A stretch of 64,000 nucleotides of DNA from Ursus arctos (GCF_023065955.2 NC_079873.1:13468566-13532565); one strand, 5' to 3'. Positions 20,970 to 32,460 are shown, numbered from the stretch's first letter. Made by a program: numbers and translations. Notes: generated by a model not told the origin, from the letters alone.

Positions 20970-21710
20970 AATACGTATTCATTTCTAATTTGGCATGTTC
21001 GCTTTATATAATGACCACTGATGTTCTAAAAACGCACAGCTTAGTTTTATGCAATCTGCTAAGATTTTCTCGAGTGCCTAATTTGTGCCTGGAACTTTGC
21101 TAGGTGTTGTGAGGGATTGAGACAGGTTTCTCCTGTCACAGAATTTAACCTTTTGTTCAGTTGATGATACGCAGATGCACACGAGGTAGACCCTCTAGGG
21201 CCATATGGGGTCATATATGCTCTCGAGCCTAAATGCATACTCCAGGTATAGGAAGTCAGCCAGAAGAGGCTGATGTCAGTGAGAAGAGCAGAGGAAAAGT
21301 TTTCAGAGGAGTTGGCCTTGAGCCTGTTCTAGCCCCTTGGCCTAATCAGTCCCAAGTTACATGAGTAGAAGCTTGTAATTGTTGAGAGCCTGCCCTATGT
21401 CTTAATGTCCCTTCCACCCACAAAGTTTTTTGCTTGTTATATTCCAGCTTCTAGATCCCATCTGTGTGTCTATAATTATACCAAGAAGCTTTTCCTCTTA
21501 CGCTGTTTTTAATAGAAATGTCTTGAGGGGGTTTTGCTCTCTTTAGAAAAACTGGTTAGCCAAGGCACAGGGCTTGGGGGTGTATGTGTGTGTATGTTTT
21601 AAAATGCCTTTACGACATACGTTTCTTGGGCCGGCTGCAGAAACCTGGCAGACAAGGATGCAGGAGTTAGAATAGTACACAGAACTGGATTTTAGGCTCC
21701 AGAAGGCGTG
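20970..21710. other. Unique sequence, no feature recognised
   Basis: No gene recognised. A short phrase near 21060-21180 (CCTAATTTGTGCCTGGAACT, TTGCTAGGTGTTGTGAGGGA) may be a weak L2 trace. Confidence 0.35.
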
Positions 21711-21711
21711 T

Positions 21712-22240
21712 TGTAGGTAGCTTGTGCTGTGTAACAAACCGCCCCAGAACTTAATGGCTTAAAACAACAGCCATTTATTTGGCTCACATTTCTGTTGGTT
21801 GTCGGCATAGTTCTTTGGCTCTGGACTGGTTCAGCTAACGTCCGTTGGGCTCATGTATGTCCCTGTGGCCAGCAGGCAGGTTAGCTGGTGGCTGGGCCGT
21901 GAGTCTGGCTCTCAGCAGGCTGTCAGTCAGGGCAAGGCTCTTGGCTGGAATGCCTTAGTGTTCTTCATGTGACCTCTTACCCTTCAGTGGGCTGGCCTGG
22001 GCTCGTTCACAAGACAGAGGGCTCCCCAGAGCAGCAACAGAGGACAAGCCCCTGCTCCCAAGCACTTTCCCAAGCCTCTGCTGTATCACACTTGCTAATG
22101 GTCCATTGGCCAAAGCAAGTGACAGGGCCAGCTCCAATTCAAGGGATGGGGCATCAACTCTATCACTTGACAGGAAATCTGCTGTGTCCTATGGCAAGGT
22201 GTGAATGCTGGGAGAGGACAACTGTGCGGCCATTTTAATA
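21712..22240. mobile_element. Ancient mammalian interspersed repeat, unnamed
   Basis: TGTGCTGTGTAACAAACCGC, CCCAGAACTTAATGGCTTAA, AACAACAGCCATTTATTTGG and TCTCAGCAGGCTGTCAGTCA belong to a very common mammalian repeat, and a GTCCATTGGCCAAAGCAAGT phrase near its end fits. A related, more decayed copy is at 46460. I cannot name the subfamily without a library. Confidence 0.75.
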
Positions 22241-22261
22241 AGCATCCACAAAGTCAGAGCA

Positions 22262-22545
22262 TATAATAGCAATAAGGGCAGCCAACGTCTGTTAAATGCT
22301 TACCAGCTGCAGGTACTGTTAGAAATAATTTATAAATGTATCTTAAGTGACTGAAATGACAACAGCCCTGAGTGCGAGGAGTTACTGCCCCCTCGTCTTT
22401 CAGAGGACTAGCTTGAGTCCCTGAGAGCTTAAGCTCTTTGCCCAGCGGGGTCACACAACCTGTGAGAAGGAGCCCCAGGAGTCTCATCCAGCAGGCTGGC
22501 CCTAGAGCTTGTGGGCTTTTAACCCCTGTGCCCTCTCGCCCATTA
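22262..22545 (-). mobile_element. MIR SINE
   Basis: ATGCTTACCAGCTGCAGGTA, CCTCGTCTTTCAGAGGACTA, TTTGCCCAGCGGGGTCACAC and TTTTAACCCCTGTGCCCTCT follow a minus-strand MIR, with a poorly matched middle. Confidence 0.78.
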
Positions 22546-22599
22546 CAGACCGACTGTGGGGTTTAGGTGATGTGCCACTTAACTCTAGGAACAGGACTG

Positions 22600-22832
22600 A
22601 CATATACTAACACGTATTGAAGGGTTAGCATGTGCCTGGCTCGTTCCAAGCACTTGACCTCCATTGCGGCGTTCCATTCCCACAGCAGTCTGAGCCACGG
22701 AGGACTGCTTGTATCCCCATTCTGCAGGTGAGGAAACTGAAGCTCCGAGAAGAAAGCGAGGCGTCCAAGGTTGCGCAGCTTGTATGCACACCAGCGAAGG
22801 TTCGAGTCCAGGTCTGGTGATCTGGGGCCGCT
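22600..22832 (-). mobile_element. MIR SINE, near full length
   Basis: GCCTGGCTCGTTCCAAGCAC, GTATCCCCATTCTGCAGGTG, AGGAAACTGAAGCTCCGAGA and GTTCGAGTCCAGGTCTGGTG are a minus-strand MIR. It accounts for part of the 218-codon minus frame at 22585-23241. Confidence 0.92.
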
Positions 22833-22834
22833 GC

Positions 22835-25800
22835 CTGGGTCGCAGCATCATTTCACTTACCCAGACTTTATTTTTGCAGTCTCCATTCATGGTGGTGGGG
22901 GAGGGGGATCTGGGAACTCTCCAGAACGTAGCTGATAATGAAAGAAAAAGGGAAAACGGACATCTAGAGACACAGCTAGAGGTGTCGTCATGGAGTGCGT
23001 GCCTTTGCCAGGGGAGTTGATTGGTTTGTCGCCCACTGGATCTGGCCGAGCCAGCTGGGCACGGTCCCCACTCCTGGCAGCGCCGTCCACATGGGCACAT
23101 GAGTGTGCACCATGGTGCCCCTGCAGTGCTCTCAGGCTCACTCGTGTGGTTTTCCACATCGGAGAGATTCGTGAAGTGAATAAGACAGTGAAGCAAATAA
23201 AAAGCCTGACGACAGCTCATACGGTCACTACCATTGGACAATGAAGGAAGACTCCGAAGAACTCGTTAACCCGAAAGCACGAGCACTCGAAGTACAAGGG
23301 TTGGAGGGTGTTGGTGTAGGGACAGATAGCCCACAAAAAGCCCCATAGAGCCTGAGGGGGTCACTGTCCTCCTAGTTGGTACAGTAGTTGGTTCTTAGGA
23401 AAACAGGTTAGATTATGTTCATATGCTCTGTTGGTCAGGGGAGGGAATTAAATCACTTGGGAACACTGCCATAGATGATGATGGTGCTATTGATCTTTCT
23501 CGAGTGTAGCACCTCATAGCCTCAGACGCCACATAAACGACATTATTAAAACTGATATTCTAGGGTCACAGTGGCCTCTTGGGGTCCCCGACTTTTCATA
23601 GTTTTGCCTCTTGGTTTCTGCAGGGTTGGTGTGATTCCAAGTGAAGAAGAGCCAGGAGGCCCCCCAGTGACCGTTAAATCTTGTGAAAGAGCAGCTTTCT
23701 GACTCGAGAGGTGGCTGGTTCCCCACTGGGAGGGTTTGCTCCTGGTCTTCAGGAGGGTTTGGGAGAAGAGTCAATGTATCACAGTAAGAAGCCATAACTA
23801 CCAAATCCGTCCAGGATTGACCAGTACCCTGGAAGGAGTCCCCACCTGCACACCCCTCCCTTCATAGTTCACTGATGGAGAATGGCTCCCGTTTCTGAAG
23901 CATTCTTGAGTTCAGGCGATAGAAGGAAAATGAAGATGATGGGAGAGGTGTTTGCTCTGAGTTTCTAGGCTTGCTCCAGCAGCCAGGTCCCAGGAACAAC
24001 TTGGAAGACCCCAGTTCCGTGGTCTACTGGAAAATGTCTCAGCACTGTGCTCGGCTAAAAGCTTCATCCTCCCCTTTATCCCTCCATGGCCCTCCCTGAC
24101 TTTGAGAGAAATTTCAGGAAAATAGCAGAGCAAATGTCTCCAGTTCTCGTGTATAGCAGGGTCTGTTTTTAGGCCAGAGGGAGCCGTGTCACAGCGGCAG
24201 TGAATCTGTGGAGACAGGAGAGCAGGAGGACGCGGATAGCGGGGAGAGCCAGCCACATGGAACCGCCAGCCTGCCAAACCAAGGCAGCTGTAGTGTCTGA
24301 CGCTCTGGTTAGCAATACTCGGACACTAGCGTTATGTTTGCAAGATGCCTTCGATTCCCGGGAAGACAGATGTAGAACAGAAGATGGGCAGTTGCTACCC
24401 GATTGCACGCTTTCTGTGGCTGGAGCATGATGACACGCAAATGCCTTCTCGCCAGGGTCCTGGGAGAGCTGTGGAGGGGGTCAGAGAGGGGACCCATGTT
24501 GCAGGATAAGGTGGTTTGAGTGGTCACAAATGTGGATGATAGGTGTTTGGGGTGCAGAGGTTGACCTGGGCTCGGGCTCGGGAGCTTTGAGATGGATTTG
24601 GCAAGGAGTGCGGGGATACTGCAGGGCGAGTCAGTGATGCAGTTGACTGCTCCACTCGTAAAAGTCTTCGGAAATGCCCCACAGCAAAAAATATGGAAGG
24701 AATTAAAGTAGCACTTTGGAGGCCTCCATTGAAATTTCTTTTCTGTGTGTCATATGTGGTCAAGACAGCGTCAGACGACATAAAAGGAAAGGGCTCTCTG
24801 TGCCCTTGTCAGCGCGGGGCTCAGATGGGGGTGAGGTTGTTCGTGGTTAATACTTGTAATGGTATTTGTGGAGGGGAAGAAAAAAAATGAGATTCCCTTT
24901 GGCTAATTTCTCAGATCGCTGGAGTCGTAGATGAAGGGGCAAGAATAGGGCTGTGTGTGTCTCAGAAGCATCTGCTCTTCTAGGGAAAAAAAAAAGTGCT
25001 ACACAGTGGAAGCTAGGATATAGGAGAGCCTTCTCTTTTTCTGAGAACACACCATTTTGGGATGTGTTTTTGTTTTTCATCTTTTCATACTCGTATGTGC
25101 AGCAATTTTCATTTGTCTGTTCACCTCATCTATTGGTTGATGGATTGGCTGGTTGACTGATGCATGCCTCATCTATTTTTAAAGCATCAAGTTCTTCAGA
25201 GTGTGGTGCTGGTTTATCATGGATAATACCCCACATGCCAAAGCCGTTTCATACACGTTTCCTGGTGGAGTTCCGGTGTGGCTGCGTGCTTAGCCAGTGG
25301 CACCTTCCCGGCCCCAGGGGAAGCCGCTTCCCCAAGGGAAGCTTGTCCTCAGCATATAACAGAATTTGCATGCGTCGCGTGTGGCGATTAGTCGTGACCT
25401 TGAGTGCGTAGCACGTGCCGCACAATGGCGTGCATGTGTACGCATGTGCCTTCCTGCAAATGCAAACAGCACAGACGTGCTCATGGTGGGGGCAGTCAAA
25501 TAAAGTTTGCCCTCCTGTCCTGGCGGGCATCATCTTTACTTTATTGACCACGAGTGAGCTGCAGTGGGGTAGGCGGGCAGGCAGGCAAGGCTGGGGAGGA
25601 GGAGACAGAGATAGCATATGGAAGCGGTTGGAAAACAGATGGGGGAAGTCTGGAAAAACCCAATTTATTGTCCTCAGGTATGTTAAGGAATGTCTCGATA
25701 TTAGGGCGTTAGGATTTCAGTGCTTAAGATAGGTTAGAATTAGATGATTCAAAGCAACTTCCCAGGTAGGGTTGGCATCTAACTAAACAGTGAATAATGA

Positions 25801-26790
25801 TGTTTACTCCGGGGCCCATCAGTCATTGGAAGGCAAGGTATTCAGCAGGGTTTGAGGAGCAGGAGTTGGCCGGCGCTGGTAGCCAAGCACCTCTTAGTGG
25901 AAAGAAAAGAGTCTGAAAATAATCTTATTGTAATCTCGTCAACAATAAAATGGAAAGGAGGAACAGAAAGTTTCTTTGCATCTCTGGTCTGGCGAAGAAG
26001 CCCTTGCCAGGAAATCTGTCATCCAGTGTCAGACCTCTAATATCTCATTTTTTATGATCACCTCTGAGGGGCTTTTTTGATGCAGTCCGAAAACGTAGAC
26101 CTTTCTGCCCAGACGATGCCCCCATCCAACTTTGATGCCATTGGCTGTACCTTTAGAGGTGACGGAAGCTCACGTGATGTGCTTGATGCCACGATGGGAG
26201 AAACCGGGCACTATCTTTGTAGGTTCCTCTCATGGGCGTCCATTGAAGAAGTCGGATTTGCAGTCACATGTAAGCCCTGGGTGTGCCCGCAGTCCAGCTG
26301 TTAATGTTCAGGGGCCAGTGCCCCTGTAATCAGCGTCTGGCCCCAGGGTGAGAGCTGAGAAGGCTAGGCGGCTTCAGAGCTCTGGTTCTCAGACGTGGTG
26401 CCGTCAAAGGACAGCCCTGGGGCTCCAGCCACACTCCTAAGCCAGCGTTCTCCTCCCCATCGTTTGATCCGTAGCTCCTCTCGTCCCCTACTTTCCCTTG
26501 ATGCTCCTAATGAACCAACATGGTCCTGTTGAAGATGCCTTTTCTTTCTTTTAAATTGCAAAAAGACACAGAAATGTACTTTTACTTAGAACGGGGGGAG
26601 GCATCTAGTTTCCCCCAAACTCTTGCTCTTTCCTTTCAGTGTCAAACACAGCATTTCATCTCTTGGTTTCATTTCAAACTCAGTGAATGAACTTAACAAG
26701 GTTGCCCTGTCACAAGAATTCGGCGTATTGGGCTTCTACTACTTGAGGACATTTTCTTCAGGGTGTGGCTCATAGAGGGGTGATATCAGC
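22835..26790. other. Longest repeat-poor stretch, no gene recognised
   Basis: Nearly 4 kb without a repeat I can name, which is unusual in this window. Open frames of up to 122 codons occur on both strands, none with a recognisable domain, and none paired with convincing splice sites. Runs of A at 24986-24995 and a G-rich phrase at 22893-22910 are the only simple features. It may hold conserved non-coding elements. Confidence 0.4.
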
Positions 26791-26794
26791 TTTC

Positions 26795-27215
26795 CCAGGG
26801 ATTAGAATTGGATTTTAGGTTACCATTCCTCCTAATGATCATATTGCCAATTCTAATTGATCCTATTTCTAGAACCTGAATTTTCTTAAAGTTGCTCCCC
26901 TAGATACTGTTTTTTTAATTTAAATTAATAACTATCTAATTAATTATTTACTTAATTGGCTCTTAATCCAATAATTGGGCAGCCTGGATTTTAACAGAAA
27001 AAGCAAAAAAGAAAAACCAACCAAGCGAAAAAGCACACAAGGATTTTTTTTCTTAACCAGAAGTATTTCTGAAAGATCAGATGATCAGCCCTGTGGTATG
27101 TGGGCAAAACTAGGATACCACACTGAAAGAAGGAAACATCATGTCATTGATAAGAGCTAAGGTTCCAGGTTAATTGGATTTTTTGTCTAATTTGGACAAT
27201 TAAAAGCATGTGAAA
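26795..27215. promoter_or_regulatory. Candidate homeodomain-site cluster (AT-rich)
   Basis: At least a dozen TAAT/ATTA cores fall within about 190 bases (26799-26988), including TCTAATTGATC, TATCTAATTAATTATTTAC, CTTAATTGGC and CAATAATTGGG, plus GGATTAG and TTAATCC variants. More occur at 27168-27210. Homeodomain proteins bind TAATTA-type cores. The cluster may also be just AT-rich sequence; activity is inference. Confidence 0.3.
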
Positions 27216-27490
27216 TACACTTACGGACTCTTGATGGGAAAGGACAAATTTGTGGATCTGAACACATTAATGTAAATCATCATAGTGATTTTTTATCTCT
27301 TACCACACCACACGCCCACGTTGGGCATTTGGGAGCAGACTGTTTCTGCTTATATTATCAGCATATAAAAGTGGACTCGCTAATCTGCTGTAATAGACAA
27401 AGGAAACAGAGCCATGCAATTTCTGGGCACAGCATGAAACTCTTACACTCTTCTCACCTGCATCATGCACTGCTGGTTTTTGCGTAGTGC

Positions 27491-27512
27491 TATTTGCCAG
27501 AGTTAAAAAAAA
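27491..27512. repeat. Poly-A run
   Basis: About 18 A residues followed by AAGACAAGG. No retrotransposon body recognised upstream. Confidence 0.85.
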
Positions 27513-27648
27513 AAAAAAAAAAGACAAGGAATAAGCTCACCATGACATCCAAAATAATAAGGCTCTTCACCATCCATCCTAGTTTGTAAAATACTTTAAA
27601 AACCGTTCTGTTGCAGCTTGAGGTGTGAGCCTTCGGCAGGGTCAGCCT

Positions 27649-27715
27649 TATACCAGGTGGCCCGAGAGAAGGGAGCGAGTGTCATACCGGGTGGCCCGAG
27701 AAGGGAGCGAGTCTC
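27649..27715 (+). repeat. Two-copy tandem repeat, about 34-base unit
   Basis: ATACCAGGTGGCCCGAGAGA and GGGAGCGAGTGTC are repeated as ATACCGGGTGGCCCGAGA and AGGGAGCGAGTCTC. The second copy lacks two bases (GA). Confidence 0.9.
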
Positions 27716-27849
27716 AGCGTGGGGCTCGCTGCTTCAGTGTGCCATTTGAAGGGATTTCCAGAGAGTAACGTCCTGCCTATGGGACCAAAACCAGGGATCA
27801 CACAGAGGTCTCGTTACCATCAGAGTTTGGCCTCACCAGGAATTCTTTT

Positions 27850-28395
27850 ACGGTACATTTTGAATTGAAGCATAACATACGTGCGAAGAGGTATACCACC
27901 GTGAACCGTCCAGCTTGACGAAGCGTTAGAAGCTCAAGACAGAGCAAGAAACAGAATATGACCAACGCCGCAGAGGCCCTTCTTGTCTCTCTGTACTCCA
28001 CCCCCAGGATAACCACTATTCTGACTTCTAACACCATAGACGCGTTTTGCTTGTTTTCACACTTGATACAAATGGAATCTTACAGTACATGCCTTTTCGT
28101 ATCTGGCCTCGTTTGCTCGACATACGCTTGTGAGATTCAACCCTGTCATCGGGTCTGGCAGTGGTTCATTAACTCGCGTGGCTATATTGCGTTCTGTCGT
28201 GTAGATAGGCCACAATACATTTATTTATCTCGTTTGTTGTACATAGGCATTTGGGTATTTCCCGGTTTAGGGCTATTACTAATAGTGCTTCTGTGAACAT
28301 TCTTGTACGTGACTTTTGGAGAACCGGTGTTTGTATTTCTATTGGATATATATCCAAGAGAGGAAATTCTGGATTATTCAAGAGAGACTATTTAG
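27850..28395 (-). mobile_element. Old L1 3'-region fragment
   Basis: AATTGAAGCATAACATACGT, CCACCCCCAGGATAACCACT, ACTTGATACAAATGGAATCT, ACATAGGCATTTGGGTATTT and TTGGATATATATCCAAGAGA follow the reverse complement of an old L1 3' region. The 112-codon frame at 27958-28296 lies within it. Confidence 0.8.
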
Positions 28396-28764
28396 CCAGA
28401 AATTTTGTTTTGTTTCTGCCCCTCACTGTCTACACATGAAGGTAGTTATGGGATTTTAGGACTGGAGGGGGCCTCACAGACTATATACCTAGCCAGTGTT
28501 TTTCTGATTCACTCTAGGAGCTCAGGAGTCTTCACTGACGGGAGAGAGAAGCTTGGTGGGGCTTTGGGGCGCTCTGCCTTCAACCAGAACAACCCCCCTT
28601 TTATCTGACTCATAGACAGTGTTGGAATTCCACACAATATTTTAAGAATGAGTTCTGTGGTTAAAAAAAAATTGAAAACAGGTGATTTGGGTTCATTATC
28701 TTCACTTGAGAGAGGAGAAAACAGGCCTACGTGACAGACGCCAGGAGGACCCATGGACCTGGAC

Positions 28765-28945
28765 GATACTGGCACTTTATGGGTGTTACTGTGCTCCGTC
28801 CTCGCATCGACCCTACAAGGCGGCCATGTCCTTATTCCTATTTTACAACTGGGGAAGCTGAGGTGTAAAGCGGTGAGGTGACATTCCAAAGGACACACGT
28901 CTAAAACAGAGCTGAACTCAGGCCGTCTTCTGACTCCAGGGCTCC
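28765..28945 (-). mobile_element. MIR SINE
   Basis: TCGCATCGACCCTACAAGGC, TCCTATTTTACAACTGGGGA, AGCTGAGGTGTAAAGCGGTG and GAACTCAGGCCGTCTTCTGA form a minus-strand MIR. Confidence 0.88.
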
Positions 28946-28949
28946 GCTC

Positions 28950-29265
28950 TTTCATGATTCAAACTGGAATATTCTGCCCCCACGCACTGTCCATTTCACA
29001 ATCTCTCACTGTCAAGGGCCCGCATGATGCGTTGTGGTGACAGTGGTTGACCCTTCTGGTCCAAGTTTTTGTTTCTCTGGCAAAGCTATTGCCCAAGAAG
29101 CCACTGTGTAATAGGCCCAAATTAAAACGATCTCCTCTTCTCTCTCTTCTGCTAAGCCCATTTCAGAGCAGAATTTAACCCTTTGTATTTGCCCTTCCAC
29201 ATGATGGAATCTTCTGTGATTGTTGTTGGAAACATGTGGGATGAGCACCATAACTATTACCAGCC
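28950..29265. other. Unique sequence, no feature recognised
   Basis: Nothing identifiable as gene or repeat. Confidence 0.3.
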
Positions 29266-29269
29266 ATTA

Positions 29270-29700
29270 TCTTGCCATTCTTCCTGCTCAGATTGCCCCA
29301 ACCTACTCACTGTGCTCTGGCCACAATGGCCTTCTTAATGTGCCCCAGGACCTTTGCATTTGCCATGCCCACTAGCTAGAATTTTCTTTCCTAAAAATTC
29401 TCATGGCTGGCTTTCTTATTTCCTTCGGGGCTGTGCTCAAAGTTGTCTGATTAAAAGAAGCCTTTTCTGACCTCCACATATAAAATTACCTATCACTTTC
29501 TACTTCCCAGCTTGCTTTGCTTTTCTTTAAGGTACCTCTGCTACCTGGCATGTGGTATTTTGAGTTGCTTTGTTTGTGTTATACCCGTTGACAGGAAAAG
29601 TAAGCTTCAGATGGGCTGGTGGGTTTTGTTCTTTGTGTATTCCTGGCACATGAATAAATATTGAATGAAGTGAACGGGTACATGAATGAATGAATGAAAC
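29270..29700 (+). mobile_element. L2 LINE 3' end
   Basis: CTCTGGCCACAATGGCCTTC, CAGGACCTTTGCATTTGCCA, GGGGCTGTGCTCAAAGTTGT, AGCCTTTTCTGACCTCCACA and CATGAATAAATATTGAATGA, ending in a GAATGAATGAATGAA tail, give the L2 3' end in order. Confidence 0.88.
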
Positions 29701-29784
29701 CAGCTTTAAAATTCAGAAAACTGATACCCAAGTTGGGTAGCTGGAGCCAGTATTTAATGGGGGAAACTTTGAGGTGCTGTATCC

Positions 29785-29990
29785 TCTAACATTTCCAATA
29801 TTATTTATTTTTACATTCTCTTTTTTTCTTGATTATTCTGCCAGATGGTTTATCTTTTCATTACCCTTTTCAAAGAACCAGCTTTTGGTTTGGTTGAGCC
29901 TTTTATTTTATGCCTTTCTTCTTGTTTGGCTCTATATTTATTTATTTCAGTTTGTATATGTCTGTTTTATCTCTGCACATTAAAGATGGT
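29785..29990 (-). mobile_element. L1 ORF2 fragment
   Basis: The plus strand TTTCAAAGAACCAGCTTTTG with flanking T-rich sequence is the reverse complement of the conserved L1 ORF2 segment between the endonuclease and reverse transcriptase domains (TCAAAAAACCAGCTCCTGG in primates). It is a dead remnant; the open frame of 69 codons on the plus strand is the wrong strand. Confidence 0.75.
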
Positions 29991-30175
29991 TTGAGAGCTG
30001 AGACCATATCCAACCACAGCTATGATGAGGCCTGCTGGCGAGGTTAGACCTTCGAAGCTCCATGGCTGGGAGTGCGCAGGTTAGACCGCTCCTTCTGCTG
30101 CCCTCCCAGTTTTGCATAGGCCACTAGGGTAGAAAAGAGCACCACTTACATTTTTTAAAAATAATAGATTATCCA

Positions 30176-30367
30176 GGGGCGCCTGGGTGGCTCAGTCGTT
30201 AAGCGTCTGCCTTCAGCTCAGGGCGTGATCCCGGCATTATGGGATCGAGCCCCACGTCAGGCTCTTCCGCTGAGAGCCGCTTCTTCCTCTCCCACTCCCC
30301 TTGCTTGTGTTCCCTCTCTCACTGGCTGTGTCTCTCTCTGTCAAATAAATAAATAAAATCTTAAAAA
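30176..30367 (+). mobile_element. CAN-SINE, bear-type, full length
   Basis: It starts GGGGCGCCTGGGTGGCTCAG, has GATCGAGCCCCACGTCAGGC, a TTGCTTGTGTTCCCTCTCTC segment that is the complement of the GAGAGAGGGAACACAAGCA signature, and a CAAATAAATAAATAAAATCT tail. It is flanked by a perfect 13-base target-site duplication, AATAGATTATCCA at 30163-30175 and 30368-30380. Confidence 0.98.
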
Positions 30368-30409
30368 AATAGATTATCCAGTTATCATTTAAACAAAGCT
30401 TTTTTAAAA

Positions 30410-30615
30410 AAACGTTTTATTTATTTATTTTAGAGATAAAGTGAGAGAGTGTGAGTGGGAGGAGGGGCAGAGGGAGAGGGAGAGAGAGAATCTGAAGCAG
30501 ACTCCTTGCTGAGCGCAGAGCCCAATGTGGGGCTCGATCCCACAACCGTGAGATCATGACCTGAGTGGAAACCAAGAGCTGGACCCTCAACTGACTGAAC
30601 CACCCAGGTGCGCCT
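30410..30615 (-). mobile_element. CAN-SINE, full length, inverted to its neighbour
   Basis: It runs from a TTTTATTTATTTATTTTAGA tail through a purine-rich GGGAGAGGGAGAGAG part, GGGGCTCGATCCCACAACCG and GAACCACCCAGGTGCGCC. The target-site duplication is AAACAAAGCTTTTTTAAAA at 30391-30409 and AAACCAAGCTTTTTTAAAA at 30616-30634, one mismatch in 19. It lies 42 bases from a plus-strand copy. Confidence 0.97.
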
Positions 30616-30689
30616 AAACCAAGCTTTTTTAAAACAACATTTCAATTGATTTGGATTGGTTTCTAACCTGTGAATATGACTGCTGTTAC

Positions 30690-30775
30690 ACCATCATTTA
30701 TTAATTCCCATGTAACAAATGTCTTCCATTGTTTCCAGTGTTACTTGTATTATTTTACTGCTGTAATTAAAACCA
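30690..30775 (-). mobile_element. Possible L1 3'-region scrap
   Basis: ACCATCATTTATTAATTCCC and TTCCATTGTTTCCAGTGTTA resemble the old L1 3' region phrase with ATTTATTTAACCAGTCCC and GTTTCCAGT. Weak. Confidence 0.35.
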
Positions 30776-30779
30776 CGGG

Positions 30780-32460
30780 GAGATGAAGGTTACGCTAGAA
30801 TGAAAAAGTTCAAACCACATTTGGGGGCTTTTTTTTCTCCTGGTCTAAGTGAAATCTAACTATGTTAGAAAAACAAGACAGAAAATCTATCTCTATAATT
30901 AGGAAATTAGCAGAGCCGGAATCAGACTGTAAGAAGGAGCATCACTGAGGGATTCTTCTCCCAGGGCAAATATAATCCAGTAGGAAATAAAGCCTTTGTG
31001 AACCAGGAGAGTCCAAGTGGTGGACCTTCAGGGATGGGAATGTGTGCTTGGGGGGCAGGGAAGGGATTGATGGCGGCTAAATATCTAGTTAAAGCACTTA
31101 ACTTCTGGGGTGAAATCTCACTCCAGAGAACACTGAATGGTTTCACAGCAAGATGTCATCTGACGAACCCTGCCTTATAAAGTGGTAGAGGAGTGATCGT
31201 AAATTTGTTCAGAGATTCTTGTGTCTCATTTTGGCTTTGGTTTGCAATCCGATAGGCTCGCTTTTCCCACGGAGTCTCCTGATGCCATGCCCACTTGTAT
31301 TAAGATCAAGGCATTTAGTTGGTATGTGAAATGTGATGGAGGAAAGCACCAAGGATTCTGCATGTTTGGGGGATTGTCTCGGACTTGAAGGGAGACCAGG
31401 GGCAAGAAGTAAAGAGAAAGTGAAAGAGGGAGACAGAGTGGAAGGAGAGCAACAGACATGTTTGGGCCATTAAGGGTAATGAAAACGCAGATCTGTGCTG
31501 CCCTCTTGAAGGTGAAAATTTCGCCCAGTCCAATTTTTCAGTCTCCCACCACTGAGGTCCGCAGTGAGGAATGAACTAATTCCTAATGTTCCTTCCAGCT
31601 GGAACCCCCTTTGATTCAAAATACGTGAAAGACATTTTCTGCAAAGCAGGACAGCTTTCACCATCCCTTAGAGGTCAGTGATTATCTCTAAGTGCTGTTC
31701 ACCTGTGAGCACAGGAATCGTTCCCTGCAAATCCTGTGTCCGGAGGCATGGGGTTCAGTGTGTGCACTCATACACCCAGGATAAGGCACTTTGTAGAGTC
31801 CAGTGGGAGTCAGTCCTGGATTCTTTGGTCCCCAAGGACACTGATCCAGTGGAATGGTGTAGCCACTACATGCAGAACAACTGTCACTGCTGAGTCCCTC
31901 AGGGTGTGAGACCGAAGGCATGTTTTCTTTTAGCAAATGGAATTCAAGTTCCAGACAGCAGCTGTAGCAGGAGGAAAGGTTTATATTCTATTTTTTTTTT
32001 AAACGTGTCAAAGTAATGGAGACCATGTATTAGGTACAAGTTTGAGTAAGGGAGATTCAAATTTTCCAATGATCTGCAAAGAGTGCAAAGTTTGAATGTA
32101 AACACACATGATTTATTTACCACAGAATATCAAGAATATCAAGCCAAGCCAGGAAACATGAGTGTGCCAGTAAAATCTTGATAGATACCAGAAGAAAAAT
32201 GAGAACCCAACTTCCTAAGTGGTGGGAAAGAATAAGTAGTGGTAGATGGAATTTCTTTTAAAGAGACCGCATAGAAATAAGTGTAGTGTTCTTGAAGAGT
32301 GGCCCGTTTGTACCGGAAGCTCTCTTTTGACGTCTATGAACAAGAGAGATCACTGAGAGGGAGGTCACGTCTTCCCGTTGGAAGAGTAGGCTGATTGTTT
32401 TTTTCCTCAACTCAATAACCAGTTTATTGTCAACCCGGAATATTCAGTTGTCAAGAAAGA
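30780..32460. other. Unique sequence, no feature recognised
   Basis: No repeat or exon recognised. A T10 run at 31989-31999 and a direct CAGAATATCAAGAATATCAA duplication near 32125 are the only simple features. Confidence 0.35.

Noticed and set aside
22585..23241. 218-codon open frame on the minus strand
   Set aside because: It crosses a complete MIR, plus-strand frames overlap it, and the translation has no domain or repeat pattern of a real protein.
29774..29983. Hydrophobic 69-codon plus frame resembling a membrane protein
   Set aside because: It is the antisense of an L1 ORF2 remnant; T-rich antisense sequence always looks hydrophobic.
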